Shown here: positions 46,646-57,431 of the stretch, piece by piece
How the letters are laid out: each line of letters begins with the position of its first letter
How positions within the stretch are numbered: position 1 is the stretch's first letter
Assembly (NCBI RefSeq): GCF_000421705.1
Contig: NZ_ATXN01000002.1
Location: forward strand, 682,001 to 746,000
Source of the DNA: Brevundimonas naejangsanensis DSM 23858
Lineage (GTDB): Bacteria; Pseudomonadota; Alphaproteobacteria; Caulobacterales; Caulobacteraceae
Reading direction: 5' to 3'
Length of the DNA stretch: 64,000 bases
Notes under the pieces: generated by a model
The model's database searches: none
Seen by the model: only the letters and a program-made list of their open reading frames with translations
What the model was told of the DNA's origin: nothing
Translations under genes and position numbers: made by a program

Positions 46646-47392
46646 TCAGCCCTCACGACCACGGCGCGGACCGCGATCACCGCGGGGGCCGCGCTCACGG
46701 CCTTCGTTGGACGACGGACCCGAGGCTTCCTGGGCCCAGCGCTTGTCCTGGGCCATCGGGTCGTGCTCGAGCACTTCACCCTTAAACACCCAGACCTTCA
46801 CGCCAATGATGCCGTAGGTCGTCTTGGCTTCATAGAAGCCGTAGTCGATGTCGGCGCGCAGGGTGTGCAGCGGCACGCGACCTTCGCGGTACCACTCCAT
46901 ACGAGCGATTTCGGCGCCGCCCAGACGGCCCGAGACGTTGATGCGGACACCCTTGGCGCCCAGGCGCATGGCCGACTGCATCGAACGCTTCATGGCGCGG
47001 CGGAACGCGATACGGCGTTCCAGCTGCTGAGCGATGTTCTCGGCGATCAGCTGAGCGTCGGTTTCCGGCTTGCGGACCTCGACGATGTTCAGGTGAACTT
47101 CGCCTTCGGTGCGGGCCGCGATGTCCTTGCGCAGCTTCTCGATGTCAGCGCCCTTCTTGCCGATCACGACACCCGGACGGGCGGCGTAGATCGTCACGCG
47201 GCACTTCTTGTGCGGACGCTCGATGATGATGCGCGACACGCCGGCGGCCGACAGGCGTTCCTTCAGCCACGTGCGCAGCTTCAGGTCCTGGTGGAGCAGT
47301 TTGGCGTAGTCGGCGCCGCCGGCGAACCAGCGGCTGTCCCACGTGCGGTTCACGCCGAGGCGCAGACCGATCGGATTGATTTTCTGACCCAT
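46646..47392 (-). CDS. rpsC: 30S ribosomal protein S3
   Basis: 248 residues. [25 protein letters not shown], a KH domain ([26 protein letters not shown]), and [24 protein letters not shown] are the hallmarks. The C-terminus carries a Gly/Arg-rich tail ([17 protein letters not shown]). It shares a TGATG junction with rplV. Confidence 0.98.
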   Translation of the reverse strand: MGQKINPIGLRLGVNRTWDSRWFAGGADYAKLLHQDLKLRTWLKERLSAAGVSRIIIERPHKKCRVTIYAARPGVVIGKKGADIEKLRKDIAARTEGEVHLNIVEVRKPETDAQLIAENIAQQLERRIAFRRAMKRSMQSAMRLGAKGVRINVSGRLGGAEIARMEWYREGRVPLHTLRADIDYGFYEAKTTYGIIGVKVWVFKGEVLEHDPMAQDKRWAQEASGPSSNEGRERGPRGDRGPRRGREG

Positions 47393-47772
47393 CAGGCGGC
47401 CTCACCTGCTTCGCGAACCACGATGGTGATTTCGCTGAACGGTTTCAGGATGCGCGACGAGCGGCCGCGAGCACGGCTCGCGAAACGCTTCATCACCAGG
47501 TTCTTGCCCACGAAGGCCTCGGCGACGACCAGGTTGTCGATGTCGAGGTTGTGGTTGTTCTCGGCGTTCGAGACGGCCGAGTACAGGACCTTGCGGACGT
47601 CGCCGGCGATGCGCTTGCGGCTGAATTCCAGCTCGTTGAGAGCCTTCTGCACCGGCAGGCCGCGGATCGATTGGGCCACCAGGTTCAGCTTCTGAGGGCT
47701 GATGCGGACGTTGACCAGCTTGGCGCGGGCCTCGGTCGTCGCAACGCGACGGGGGTTCTTGGTCTGGGCCAT
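47392..47772 (-). CDS. rplV: 50S ribosomal protein L22
   Basis: 126 residues with [59 protein letters not shown] and [24 protein letters not shown]. It lines the exit tunnel. Three bases after rpsS. Confidence 0.97.
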   Translation of the reverse strand: MAQTKNPRRVATTEARAKLVNVRISPQKLNLVAQSIRGLPVQKALNELEFSRKRIAGDVRKVLYSAVSNAENNHNLDIDNLVVAEAFVGKNLVMKRFASRARGRSSRILKPFSEITIVVREAGEAA

Positions 47773-47775
47773 GGA

Positions 47776-48054
47776 TTACTTCCTCTTGGCCTTCTTGTCC
47801 GCCGCGTGGCCCGGGAAGTTCCGGGTCGGGGCGAACTCGCCGAACTTCATGCCGACCATTTCTTCGGAGACCGACACCGGCACATGCTTCTGGCCGTTGT
47901 GGACGCCGAACGTCAGACCGACGAACTGCGGCAGGATGGTGGAGCGGCGCGACCAGGTCTTGATCACGTCCTTGCGGCCCGACGATTGAGCGGCGTCGGC
48001 CTTCTTGAGCAGATACCCGTCGACAAACGGGCCTTTCCAGGAGGAGCGGGCCAT
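47776..48054 (-). CDS. rpsS: 30S ribosomal protein S19
   Basis: 92 residues, [60 protein letters not shown], the standard S19 sequence of the 30S head. Two bases after rplB. Confidence 0.98.
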   Translation of the reverse strand: MARSSWKGPFVDGYLLKKADAAQSSGRKDVIKTWSRRSTILPQFVGLTFGVHNGQKHVPVSVSEEMVGMKFGEFAPTRNFPGHAADKKAKRK

Positions 48055-48056
48055 TC

Positions 48057-48893
48057 TTAGCGAGCCTTCTTCACGTGACGGCTACGGATGATGAACTTAT
48101 CCGTCGCCTTGTTCTTGCGGGTACGAGAGCCCTTGGTGTCCTTGCCCCACGGCGTAACCGGGGTACGACCACCAGAGGTCCGGCCTTCACCACCACCATG
48201 CGGGTGGTCGATCGGGTTCATGGCGACGCCGCGAACGTGCGGACGCCAGCCCATGTGACGCTTGCGACCGGCCTTGCCCAGGTTCTGGTTCATGTGCTCG
48301 GGGTTCGACACGGCGCCGACCACGGCCAGGCACGAGTCCAGAACCATGCGCAGCTCGCCCGAGCCCAGACGGATCTGAGCGTAGCCCTGGTCGCGACCGA
48401 CCAGTTGAGCGTAGGCGCCGGCCGAACGGGCCAGCTGAGCGCCCTTGCCCGGCTTCATCTCCACGTTGTGGATGATGGTGCCGACCGGCATGGAGCGCAG
48501 GGGCATGGCGTTGCCCGGCTTCACGTCGACCTTCTCACCCGCGACGATGGTGTCGCCGGCGTGCAGGCGCTGAGGCGCGATGATGTAGGTCTTCTCGCCG
48601 TCGGCGTAGTTCACCAGAGCGATGAAGGCGGTGCGGTTCGGGTCGTATTCCAGACGCTCGACCGTGCCGACCACGTCGAACTTGCGACGCTTGAAGTCGA
48701 TCTTGCGGTACAGCTTCTTGGCGCCGCCGCCGCGGAAGCGGACAGCGATACGACCGCCCTGACCGCGACCGCCCGACTTGGTCAGGCCTTCGGTCAGCGA
48801 CTTCTCCGGGCGGCCCTTGTGCAGCTCGGAGCGGTCGACCAGCACCAGGGCGCGGCGGCCCGGCGACGTCGGATTGTAATGCTTCAGAGCCAT
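48057..48893 (-). CDS. rplB: 50S ribosomal protein L2
   Basis: 278 residues from [33 protein letters not shown]; the catalytic-region His lies in [20 protein letters not shown]. An upstream extension to 48932 in the same frame overlaps rplW and was rejected. Required for subunit association and peptidyl transfer. Confidence 0.98.
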   Translation of the reverse strand: MALKHYNPTSPGRRALVLVDRSELHKGRPEKSLTEGLTKSGGRGQGGRIAVRFRGGGAKKLYRKIDFKRRKFDVVGTVERLEYDPNRTAFIALVNYADGEKTYIIAPQRLHAGDTIVAGEKVDVKPGNAMPLRSMPVGTIIHNVEMKPGKGAQLARSAGAYAQLVGRDQGYAQIRLGSGELRMVLDSCLAVVGAVSNPEHMNQNLGKAGRKRHMGWRPHVRGVAMNPIDHPHGGGEGRTSGGRTPVTPWGKDTKGSRTRKNKATDKFIIRSRHVKKAR

Positions 48894-48897
48894 GGTC

Positions 48898-49203
48898 TTA
48901 GAGCCCCGTCGTGACGTCGATCGACTGACCATCGGCCAGCGTCACGATCGCTTTCTTGATGTCCACGCGGCGACCGAGGATGCCCCGGAAGCGCTTGGTC
49001 TTGCCCTTTTGAACCAGGGTGTTGACCTTGAGGACGTTGACTTTGAACAGGCTTTCGACCGCAGCGGCGATCTCGTCCTTGGTCGCCGTGCCGGCGACGC
49101 GGAACACGACCTTGTTCTGCTCCGACAGGATCGTGGCCTTCTCGGTGATCACCGGAGCCAGGATGGTGTCGTAGTGCTTGGCGGTGGGTTGAGCGGCGGC
49201 CAT
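48898..49203 (-). CDS. rplW: 50S ribosomal protein L23
   Basis: 101 residues: [53 protein letters not shown], followed by [29 protein letters not shown]. Docking site for trigger factor and SRP at the tunnel exit. TAATG junction with rplD. Confidence 0.97.
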   Translation of the reverse strand: MAAAQPTAKHYDTILAPVITEKATILSEQNKVVFRVAGTATKDEIAAAVESLFKVNVLKVNTLVQKGKTKRFRGILGRRVDIKKAIVTLADGQSIDVTTGL

Positions 49204-49841
49204 TATGCGGCTTCCTTCTCAGCGAAGCGGGCCTCGATCGCCTCGACGGCGGCCTTGGTCAGCACCAGTTTGTCCGCCCGCAGGATGTCATAGACGTTCA
49301 GGCCGGCGTTCGGCAGCACGTCGATGTGCGGGATGTTGCGAGCCGCCAGGCCGAAGTTGGCTTCGACTTCCGGACCCGCGATGATCAGAGCCTTGCTCCA
49401 GCCCAGCTTGCCGAAGGTTTCGCGCAGAGCGGCCGTCTTCGGCTCCTTGACCGAGACGCTGTCGACAACGACCAGATCGCCGGCCTTAACCTTGGACGAC
49501 AGGGCGTGCTTCAGCGCCAGGGCGCGGACCTTTTTCGGCAGCGAGAAGCCGTGGTCGCGGACGACCGGGCCGAACGCCGGCGAACCGCCGACGAACTGGG
49601 GCGCACGACGCGAGCCGTGACGGGCGCCGCCCGTGCCCTTCTGCTTGTACATCTTCTTGCCCGTACGAGAGTTCTCGTTGCGGGTTTGAACCTTGTGGGT
49701 GCCGGCGCGGCGCTTGGCCAGCTGCCAGTTGACGTAGCGGGCCAGCAGGTCGCCGCGGATGTCGGAGATGCCGAAAACGGCGTCCGACAGCTCAACGTCG
49801 CCAGCAGCCTTGCCGTCGAGTTTGATGACCGAGAGTTTCAT
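49203..49841 (-). CDS. rplD: 50S ribosomal protein L4
   Basis: 212 residues with [61 protein letters not shown], the rRNA-binding loop. In E. coli L4 also represses the S10 operon; whether it does here is unknown. TAATG junction with rplC. Confidence 0.97.
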   Translation of the reverse strand: MKLSVIKLDGKAAGDVELSDAVFGISDIRGDLLARYVNWQLAKRRAGTHKVQTRNENSRTGKKMYKQKGTGGARHGSRRAPQFVGGSPAFGPVVRDHGFSLPKKVRALALKHALSSKVKAGDLVVVDSVSVKEPKTAALRETFGKLGWSKALIIAGPEVEANFGLAARNIPHIDVLPNAGLNVYDILRADKLVLTKAAVEAIEARFAEKEAA

Positions 49842-50587
49842 TACGCTTCACCGCCTTCGGTCGCTTCCACGGCCGGAGCTTCTTCAGCCGGCGTCGAAGC
49901 GGGTTGAGCAGCGGCCGACTTGACGGCGCCCGGGAACGGGGCATCCGACGGACGGGCCTTCTTGATGGCGTCGCTGATCTTGACGTAGGCGCCATCGTGA
50001 CCCGGGACGGCGCCCTTGATCAGGATCAGGCCACGTTCGGCGTCGACGCGGACGACGGTCAGGTTCTGGGTGGTGACGACTTCCTGGCCCAGGTGGCCGG
50101 CCATCTTCTTACCCTTGAAGACCTTGCCCGGATCCTGACGCTGGCCGGTCGAACCGTGCGAGCGGTGCGAAATCGACACGCCGTGCGAAGCACGCAGACC
50201 GCCGAAATTCCAGCGCTTCATGGCGCCGGCAAAGCCCTTACCAATGGTATGGCCCTGGATGTCGACCTTTTGACCCGCGAGGAAGTGGTCGGCCGACAGT
50301 TCGGCGCCCACGTCCAGCAGGGCGTCTTCGCCCACGCGGAACTCAGTCACATAGGCCTTCGGCTCGACCTCGGCCTTCGCGAAAACTTCGCGTTGAGCCT
50401 TGGCCGTGTTCTTGGCCTTCTTAACGCCAGCGCCCAGCTGAAGGGCGACGTAGCCGTCGCGCTCCTTGGTACGTTGGCCGACGACTTGGCAGCCGTCGAG
50501 CTGGAGTACAGTGACCGGAACGTGTGCGCCGTCATCGGCGAACACGCGGGTCATCCCCAGCTTCTTGGCGATCACGCCCGTGCGCAT
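49841..50587 (-). CDS. rplC: 50S ribosomal protein L3
   Basis: 248 residues: [36 protein letters not shown] and [49 protein letters not shown]. It has a C-terminal Ala/Pro/Glu extension ([23 protein letters not shown]) beyond the E. coli length. Confidence 0.97.
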   Translation of the reverse strand: MRTGVIAKKLGMTRVFADDGAHVPVTVLQLDGCQVVGQRTKERDGYVALQLGAGVKKAKNTAKAQREVFAKAEVEPKAYVTEFRVGEDALLDVGAELSADHFLAGQKVDIQGHTIGKGFAGAMKRWNFGGLRASHGVSISHRSHGSTGQRQDPGKVFKGKKMAGHLGQEVVTTQNLTVVRVDAERGLILIKGAVPGHDGAYVKISDAIKKARPSDAPFPGAVKSAAAQPASTPAEEAPAVEATEGGEA

Positions 50588-50610
50588 GTCGGATCCCGCC
50601 TCTTTCTTTC

Positions 50611-50916
<306 letters not shown>

Positions 50917-51499
50917 ATCGGTTGTTATTCCCATGCGGCCGGAGCCGCGTCCCTGTGAACCATTTCAAAGACCGAAGCCCCGAGACGAAAACTCATCCCC
51001 AGGAAACGCAAATCCGCAAAAACGAGCGGCCCACGCAGTCCCCCGCGAAGGCCGTAAGTTCCCAAGAAGCTGCAAAGAACAGTAACTTAGGTCGTTCCTG
51101 CGGACCGCGTCTGCACCCGAAAGTACACAGCCGGTCCAACAAGAGGGGCGCTTATGCCCTCCGATTCCGTTTCCGTCAAGCGTGGAAATCCCCGCCCCGT
51201 CAGGGTTTGCGACTCACCGCCCGCGCTGCCCCCAGAAACGATGCGGCGCAACATAACACGGGCTGATTGTTAGGGACTACGGCCGGAAAGCGGCCATATG
51301 AACGCGCCGGAAAGGCGCCGCCGCAATGCTCGCCGTATACTGACGCACTTATGCCTCAATGCGTCACTTTTGGGCAACATCGCCCCCGATGTGACGAGGC
51401 CATGACATGTTTGTTACGGCAAAGGGCGAAACTGCGACCTATGTCTTGCCCATCGCCGGGCGGCTCAGCTTCCCGGCGGCAGTACATAAGGACAAAAAA
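50917..51499. promoter_or_regulatory. 583-bp region between rpsJ and the outer-membrane protein gene
   Basis: No convincing gene. The left part should hold the promoter and leader of the S10 operon, but I cannot place boxes. The right part has two small similar hairpins, GGCCG-GAAAG-CGGCC (51281-51295) and GGCGC-type arms 51304-51308 with 51314-51318 around GGAAA, about 200 bp ahead of the porin-like start. They could belong to its leader RNA. Confidence 0.4.
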
Positions 51500-52258
51500 A
51501 TGAAAACCGTCTTTCTCGCTTCGGTCGCCGCCGCGACCCTGATCGCTGCTCCCGCCTTCGCCCAAGACGCCATCGGCTCGGCCGGCATCGCCTATAACTA
51601 CGCCGACGTGGACGGCACGGACGTGAACCGCGGCGTCATCGACGGCACCGTCGCCTCGTCGGTGTTCGGCGACTGGACCGTGACCTTCAACGCTGAAGCC
51701 GCCTATACCGACGTCAAGCACGGTGGCGACGAAACCACCCTGGCCGGCGCCGTCCACCTGTCGAAGAAGGTCGAAGACATGCGCTTCGGCGGCTTCTACG
51801 GCGCTTCGGAACTGGGCGCGACCACGCTGAACACCTTCGGCCTGGAAGGCCAGAAGTACCTGGACCGCGCCACCCTGACGGGCGTCGTCTCGTACGGCAC
51901 GGCTGCTGACGCCGACATCTGGACCGTGGCCGGCGACGCCGCCTTCTACGCCACGCCGCAACTGCGCCTGAGCGGCGGCGCCGCCTACACCAACGTCGAC
52001 GCCGACAACATCTTCATCGGCGCCGGCGACGTGGACGCCTGGTCGGCTGGCGTGGCTGCCGAGTATCAGTTCGCCAACTCGCCGTACTCGGTCTTCGGCG
52101 GCTACGACTACGTCAAGTCCTCGGACCTGGACGTCGACGCCAACGTCTTCAAGATCGGCATGCGCTACAGCTTCGGCGGCGGTCTGCAAGCCCGCGACCA
52201 AGCCGGTGCCAACCTGGGCCGCACGCACAACGGCGTCGCCGCCCTGTTCGGCCACTAA
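51500..52258 (+). CDS. Outer-membrane beta-barrel protein
   Basis: 252 residues: a classical signal peptide (MKTVFLASVAAATLIAAPAFAQ, cleavage near 22) and alternating-residue strands such as VFGDWTVTFNAEAAYTDVKHGGDETTLAGAVHLSKKV through the C-terminal SVFGGYDYVKSSDLDVDANVFKIGMRYSFGG. A small barrel of 8-12 strands, close in style to Caulobacter outer-membrane porin-like proteins. The C-terminal GLQARDQAGANLGRTHNGVAALFGH follows the barrel. I take the ATG at 51500 with TAAGGAC upstream; a longer frame from 51407 is not needed. Confidence 0.85.
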   Translation: MKTVFLASVAAATLIAAPAFAQDAIGSAGIAYNYADVDGTDVNRGVIDGTVASSVFGDWTVTFNAEAAYTDVKHGGDETTLAGAVHLSKKVEDMRFGGFYGASELGATTLNTFGLEGQKYLDRATLTGVVSYGTAADADIWTVAGDAAFYATPQLRLSGGAAYTNVDADNIFIGAGDVDAWSAGVAAEYQFANSPYSVFGGYDYVKSSDLDVDANVFKIGMRYSFGGGLQARDQAGANLGRTHNGVAALFGH

Positions 52259-52296
52259 GACGTCTGCGCGGTCCGCAAGGGCCGCATGGAACGACG

Positions 52297-52328
52297 AAAC
52301 CCCGGCGGAGCGATCCGCCGGGGTTTTT
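52297..52328 (+). terminator. Terminator of the outer-membrane protein gene
   Basis: AAACCCCGGCGGA (52297-52309) pairs with TCCGCCGGGGTTT (52314-52326), followed by a T-run on the plus strand. Confidence 0.88.
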
Positions 52329-52356
52329 GTTTGGCTCGCACCCGACTGAGGACGTG

Positions 52357-52394
52357 AAAAAAGGCCCGGAGGGTTCCACGCTCCCGGGCCTTTT
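52357..52394. terminator. Terminator of the GSG-repeat protein gene
   Basis: AAAAAAGGCCCGGAG (52357-52371) pairs with the complementary CTCCCGGGCCTTTT (52381-52394) around a short loop, close after the stop at 52416 of the minus-strand gene. The poly-T runs on the minus strand. Confidence 0.75.
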
Positions 52395-52415
52395 CCTTAG
52401 AAACCTCGCGCGGCG

Positions 52416-53312
52416 TCAGCGGCCGATACGCAGGTCTCCTGATCCGACGATCGAGCGCGACACCCGGCCGGTCGCCTCAGCCACCCGGACATCGCCCGAA
52501 CCGGCGATGGCCGCTGAAACATCGCCGGCCGTTCCCTCGAAGCGGACATCGCCCGAGCCGCCGATCGACACCTTGAGCGACGGAGCGCGCCCTGCGCGCA
52601 CCCGCACCCCGCCGGAGCCGCCGATGGCGATTTCGGTTTCACCATCCACCCGGGCCACTTCAATACTGCCCGAGCCGCCGACATTGGCCTCCAGCCTGCC
52701 TGTCGCCCCCGCCAAGACCGATCCGGAGCCGCCGACCGATGCCTCCAGATTGCGGGAGGTCCCGGCGCGGATGCTGCCCGAGCCGCCGACCGACAGATCG
52801 ACGTCGCCGTCGACGTTGGCCACAGTCCATGAGCCGCAGCCGCCAGAGCCAAGATCGACCGAGCGGGCGCCGCGTCCGATGGAGCCGAACACAGCCCCTC
52901 CCCCGTTAACGTCCACGTCGCGCGGCGTGCGCAGGACGATCATCGGCGCATCCTCCATCCGGATTCGTCCCTTGCCCCGCACCTCGACCGTGGCGCCGTC
53001 GCCGGGCTGGCGAGCGTCAGCCCGGCCGTTGTTGCACGAACCGATCAGGCCGCTGTTGAAGCCCATGCCGCGCGAACGACCCAGGCCTCCGTCGATGCGC
53101 ACCTGATCGCCGCGTCGCTCGATACGCAGTTCCGGCAGATCGGCTGAGCCCTGGGTGATCTCCACCCCGACATCCGCCCGGTCTTCCGGAATGACGATCA
53201 CACGCGCCACCGCATTGCGGATGGTCACTTCGGCGGCGAACGCCGGAGCCGCCAGAACGGCGGATGCGGCCAGGGCGGATCCCAAGGCAGCGGCGATAGC
53301 GGCGGGTTTCAT
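52416..53312 (-). CDS. Secreted GSG-repeat protein (DUF2807-like)
   Basis: 298 residues with a signal peptide (MKPAAIAAALGSALAASAVLAAPAFA). The C-terminal two thirds consist of about seven repeats of roughly 17-20 residues, each centred on GGSGS, GSGDV or similar (DLSVGGSGSIRAG, EANVGGSGSIEVA, IAGSGDVRVAEA, IVGSGDLRI), the pattern of the putative adhesin domain DUF2807 that makes a beta-solenoid. A possible disulfide lies at SCNNG and GGCGSW. The start is ATG 53312. Function unknown; surface or periplasmic. Confidence 0.8.
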   Translation of the reverse strand: MKPAAIAAALGSALAASAVLAAPAFAAEVTIRNAVARVIVIPEDRADVGVEITQGSADLPELRIERRGDQVRIDGGLGRSRGMGFNSGLIGSCNNGRADARQPGDGATVEVRGKGRIRMEDAPMIVLRTPRDVDVNGGGAVFGSIGRGARSVDLGSGGCGSWTVANVDGDVDLSVGGSGSIRAGTSRNLEASVGGSGSVLAGATGRLEANVGGSGSIEVARVDGETEIAIGGSGGVRVRAGRAPSLKVSIGGSGDVRFEGTAGDVSAAIAGSGDVRVAEATGRVSRSIVGSGDLRIGR

Positions 53313-53398
53313 CAGCGAGCTCTCCCTGTCTCTGTGTCCAGACGAAACTGAGGGCCCCACGCCGCAAAGTCAGTTTAAATCGAGGTCATGAACCCCTT

Positions 53399-54331
53399 TT
53401 AACCTTGGCCCCCCGCCGGCTCGGCGTTCAGTCGCCCGGCGCCGTCCACGGCGCCCGCCTCAGGCACGAAGTCACGCTCGAAGTTCTCCAGGCGGCTCTT
53501 CAGGGCGCCGGTCTTCTTCAGCAACACCGACGCCGCCCAGCGGGCGGCCAGTTCAGGCGTTCCCATCTGATCGGTCGAACGGGGCGCCCCTCCCCGGCTG
53601 CGCAGCACGGCGTTGGTATAGAGAGCGCCTCGTCTCAGTCGCGAACTCCAGGTCTGGAAGTCGACCGACAGGGAGACGCAGAACCGATCCAGATTCTCCA
53701 CCCGATGCGGCGCAAAGAAGGGCCAGGTCAGCGCCTGGCCGGGTTCCAGGTCGATCGCCCGGGCGTCCTGTTCAAAGGCGCGGACATAGGGGATTTCCTC
53801 GGTCGTCTGCCGCGCGATCACCTGCTCCATGCTGCGCTCAGGCAGATGCGCCTCATCGCCCGGAAAGACGAACAGCCGCTTGCGGCCGCGCATGTGGAAC
53901 AGGATCACCCCCGACGCGTCGAAATGATAGGGCACACGAGCCTTCGGCGACGACAGGATCAGCTGACCATTGCGGCTGACCGCCTTCAGGCCCGGATAGG
54001 CATCGCCCATGATCCGGTCGAACTCGGCCATTGTCGCCTGCCACAGCTCGGGCCAGCCGCGCTCGACGTCGCGCATATTGACCCACAACCGGCCCTGCTG
54101 GATCGCCTCCAGCAGTTCCGCCCCGTTCAGCCGCCCGCGAGCGCCCGTGCGCAGGCTGACCTGCCCTTCGTCGTCGTAGTCGTAGAGGTTGATGTCGAAC
54201 AGATCCGCCGGATACCGGTCCAGCACTTCGGCCAGCGCCTGATCCTCGGCGAAGCCGTTGGCGACCAGGGTATGAGCATGGACTGCCGCCTGGCTGATCG
54301 GACCCGCATAACGCGTCATGGAAGCCGTCAT
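53399..54331 (-). CDS. JmjC/cupin-8-type oxygenase-like protein
   Basis: 310 residues. The middle has the iron-binding pattern of 2-oxoglutarate oxygenases of the JmjC/cupin type: H137-x-D139 in VPYHFDASGVILFHMRGRKRLFVFPG and a third ligand at H209 in FFAPHRVENL. The N-terminal 60 residues are helical and carry DINLYDYDDEGQVSL. The ATG at 54331 has GAGGAGGAAACGGA upstream. It follows the GNAT gene by 36 bp on the same strand. A role in modifying a protein or secondary product with its partner is likely but its substrate is unknown. Confidence 0.75.
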   Translation of the reverse strand: MTASMTRYAGPISQAAVHAHTLVANGFAEDQALAEVLDRYPADLFDINLYDYDDEGQVSLRTGARGRLNGAELLEAIQQGRLWVNMRDVERGWPELWQATMAEFDRIMGDAYPGLKAVSRNGQLILSSPKARVPYHFDASGVILFHMRGRKRLFVFPGDEAHLPERSMEQVIARQTTEEIPYVRAFEQDARAIDLEPGQALTWPFFAPHRVENLDRFCVSLSVDFQTWSSRLRRGALYTNAVLRSRGGAPRSTDQMGTPELAARWAASVLLKKTGALKSRLENFERDFVPEAGAVDGAGRLNAEPAGGQG

Positions 54332-54367
54332 TCCGTTTCCTCCTCTACCGGCCTGTCCGGCCGCCCT

Positions 54368-55501
54368 CTATTTCCGCACCATGTCGACGGCGGCGCGCAA
54401 CGCCCCCGAAGCTCGGCCCGTCAAACTCGTTTCACACGCCTCGATCACGGCCCAGCGGCGCCGCGTACTGGTGCGCAGACGCTGCGCCCGCTCACGGCCC
54501 GCCAGGCCGACAGCGGCGCTCATCGTGGCGCACAGGGCCCTGGACACGCCGGGCCGGGCCACGACGCCTTCGACAGTCACCAGGCCGCCGTCATCGTAGT
54601 ATTTCTTGTAGTAGCCGCCTACGCCGACGCCGTAGTCGAAGATCCGGTAACCCCGTTCGGACCCCAGCCGGATCGTCTCCTGCGTCAGCACTATGCCCGG
54701 CGACCAGCGCGCGACTTCCTGATTATAGACCGGGAACCACAGGTGGAAATGACGTCCCGCGTGCATGGAATATTCCATCGCCACCACGCGGCCATCGACA
54801 CGCAGCACCGCCATCGACGCGCCGAAACCGTCTTCGCCCTCGCAGTCCATCAGGGCGTGCAGGACCTGACCGGTCCAGCCGCAGGCGAAAATGTCATGCA
54901 GCCCGGTGCGGCGATACTGCTCGCTCTTTTCGATGATCAGCCGCTCCAGCAGAGCGTGATCGTGGAGGCCGATCTCGATCTCTACCGTCTTGAAGGCGCC
55001 GTCCAGCCCCCGCCGCGAACGCTCCTTGTCCTTGAAGTATTTCGGAAAGGCTTTCCTGCGCCGCGCGTACCAGGCGTCGAAGCCGCCCTCATCCGGCACG
55101 ACCGAGACGACGCTGTGATGGCGAGGCATCTGTTCCGGCGCTTCGCCGATCCAGGCGGCGGCGGCGAAGCGCGGTGCGCCCAGCAGGCGCGCCGCTTCCT
55201 GCATCGAGGGCTTCTGATTCTTGGGACCGATGACCCCGTGATAGTCGTTCATCGGCGCCGCCAGCGGCTGGATCGTCCCGCCCCGGCGCTGATGCGGATA
55301 ATATCCGACGACGCGACCGTCCCGTTTGAAGACAGCCACGGCCGAGCCGGGACAGATCGCCCCCGCCGTGCGCGCGAACTCCCAACGGAAATAGGGGCTG
55401 CTCAGGTCGGGATCCGCGCGCGCCCAGCCATTCCACTGTGCGCCCTCATCGGGCGTCAGCTCGTCCAGGCTGCGGATTTCGACTGATAGTGGTCCCGACA
55501 T
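54368..55501 (-). CDS. GNAT-family acyltransferase, BioF2-like domain
   Basis: 377 residues. The C-terminal half carries a FemAB/BioF2-like acetyltransferase domain (LHDIFACGWTGQVLHALMDCEG, VVAMEYSMHAGRHFHLWFPVYNQE, YRIFDYGVGVGGYYKKYYDDGG), a fold used by acyltransferases for cell envelopes. Positioned ahead of the JmjC-like gene as an apparent two-gene unit. The start at 55501 has GAAGGGAGC upstream. It resembles the CelD/BcsL and PEP-CTERM-linked GNAT groups; which one cannot be told by eye. Confidence 0.75.
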   Translation of the reverse strand: MSGPLSVEIRSLDELTPDEGAQWNGWARADPDLSSPYFRWEFARTAGAICPGSAVAVFKRDGRVVGYYPHQRRGGTIQPLAAPMNDYHGVIGPKNQKPSMQEAARLLGAPRFAAAAWIGEAPEQMPRHHSVVSVVPDEGGFDAWYARRRKAFPKYFKDKERSRRGLDGAFKTVEIEIGLHDHALLERLIIEKSEQYRRTGLHDIFACGWTGQVLHALMDCEGEDGFGASMAVLRVDGRVVAMEYSMHAGRHFHLWFPVYNQEVARWSPGIVLTQETIRLGSERGYRIFDYGVGVGGYYKKYYDDGGLVTVEGVVARPGVSRALCATMSAAVGLAGRERAQRLRTSTRRRWAVIEACETSLTGRASGALRAAVDMVRK

Positions 55502-55650
55502 GACGCTCCCTTCGGAACGATCAAAGCAAGTCCCGTTCCATCCCTGCCTGATAAGGCCAAGCTCTTGAGGCGGGGTTAGCGCGCAGTCGCGTTGGCGCAG
55601 AAACGGAGCCTCTTGTCGCCCCCGGCATTGTCTTCAGCAGGAGGTCCCTC

Positions 55651-55815
55651 ATGACAACGCCCCGCCCCAAGGCACGCGAAACCGAGAACGAGAACCAGCG
55701 CCCAGACAAGGCCGGTCATCCGCCGCGCCCCGCGACCGAACCGAAAGGCGCCGAAGGCAGCAGCAACTCCGGCCGCACCGAAACCGACCCGGCGACAGGC
55801 GAGCCGAACAACTGA
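55651..55815 (+). CDS. Small hydrophilic protein, unknown
   Basis: A 54-residue ORF beginning MTTPRPKARETENENQRPDK and ending TGEPNN, with a strong GGAGG six bases upstream of the ATG at 55651. It is rich in Pro, Glu, Arg and Asn with no membrane segment, so likely disordered. Length alone would not convince; the perfect Shine-Dalgarno site and codon usage typical of the region do. It is divergent from the GNAT gene. I recognise no family. Confidence 0.6.
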   Translation: MTTPRPKARETENENQRPDKAGHPPRPATEPKGAEGSSNSGRTETDPATGEPNN

Positions 55816-55825
55816 ATGCAAAACG

Positions 55826-55854
55826 GCCCCCGGATCGCTCCAGGGGCCGCTCTG
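55826..55854 (+). terminator. Possible terminator after the 54-residue ORF
   Basis: GGCCCC (about 55826) and GGGGCC (about 55848) can pair around CGGATCGCTCCA, then CGCTCTGTT follows. The stem is strong but the T-run is poor, so this is a tentative call. Confidence 0.4.
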
Positions 55855-55870
55855 TTACGCTTTACTCTTG

Positions 55871-55994
55871 GCCTAACGCCCTTGCGGGCTGCTTGAGGCC
55901 ATTACTGCGGCCTAACGCCCTTTCGGGCTGCTTGAGGCCGGTACGCTTACGCTTACTCGTTACTGGCGAACCAGCGAGGGCCGAGGCCCTCGCT
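55871..55994. repeat. Tandem 30-bp palindromic units and hairpin downstream of tuf
   Basis: Two nearly identical 30-bp units (55871-55900 and 55910-55939), each GCCTAACGCCC-TTGC/TTTC-GGGCTGCTTGAGGCC, read as an imperfect palindrome. They are followed by a perfect hairpin AGCGAGGGCC (55973-55982) with GGCCCTCGCT (55985-55994), 17 bp after the tuf stop on the minus strand. The hairpin may serve as the tuf operon terminator, although no T-run follows. Confidence 0.65.
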
Positions 55995-56010
55995 CATTCT
56001 GACGTCGATA

Positions 56011-57201
<1,191 letters not shown>

Positions 57202-57261
57202 GGCCAAACTCCTGTGGCCCGGGTCCGGAACGGAGGGGCGCTGTGCTCAGTTCATAAAACC

Positions 57262-57335
57262 TGGAGCGGGTAGCGGGAATCGAACCCGCATATTCAGCTT
57301 GGAAGGCTGCTGCACTACCATTGTGCTATACCCGC
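57262..57335 (-). tRNA. tRNA-Gly (anticodon TCC)
   Basis: Reading the minus strand, the acceptor arm GCGGGTA (57329-57335) pairs with TACCCGC (57266-57272), followed by U and an encoded CCA (57262-57264). The anticodon loop is CTTCCAA with TCC at 57301-57303; the T arm GGTTCGATTCC is normal. Lies 60 bp ahead of tuf. Confidence 0.97.
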
Positions 57336-57431
57336 GCGAAGAATGCGGCTGCACCGCCCTTCGTTTGAAGAGCGACGTTTCCGCACCCGATTCCTTTCTG
57401 GACTCCCGGCCCGGCGGGCATTGAAGGCGCG

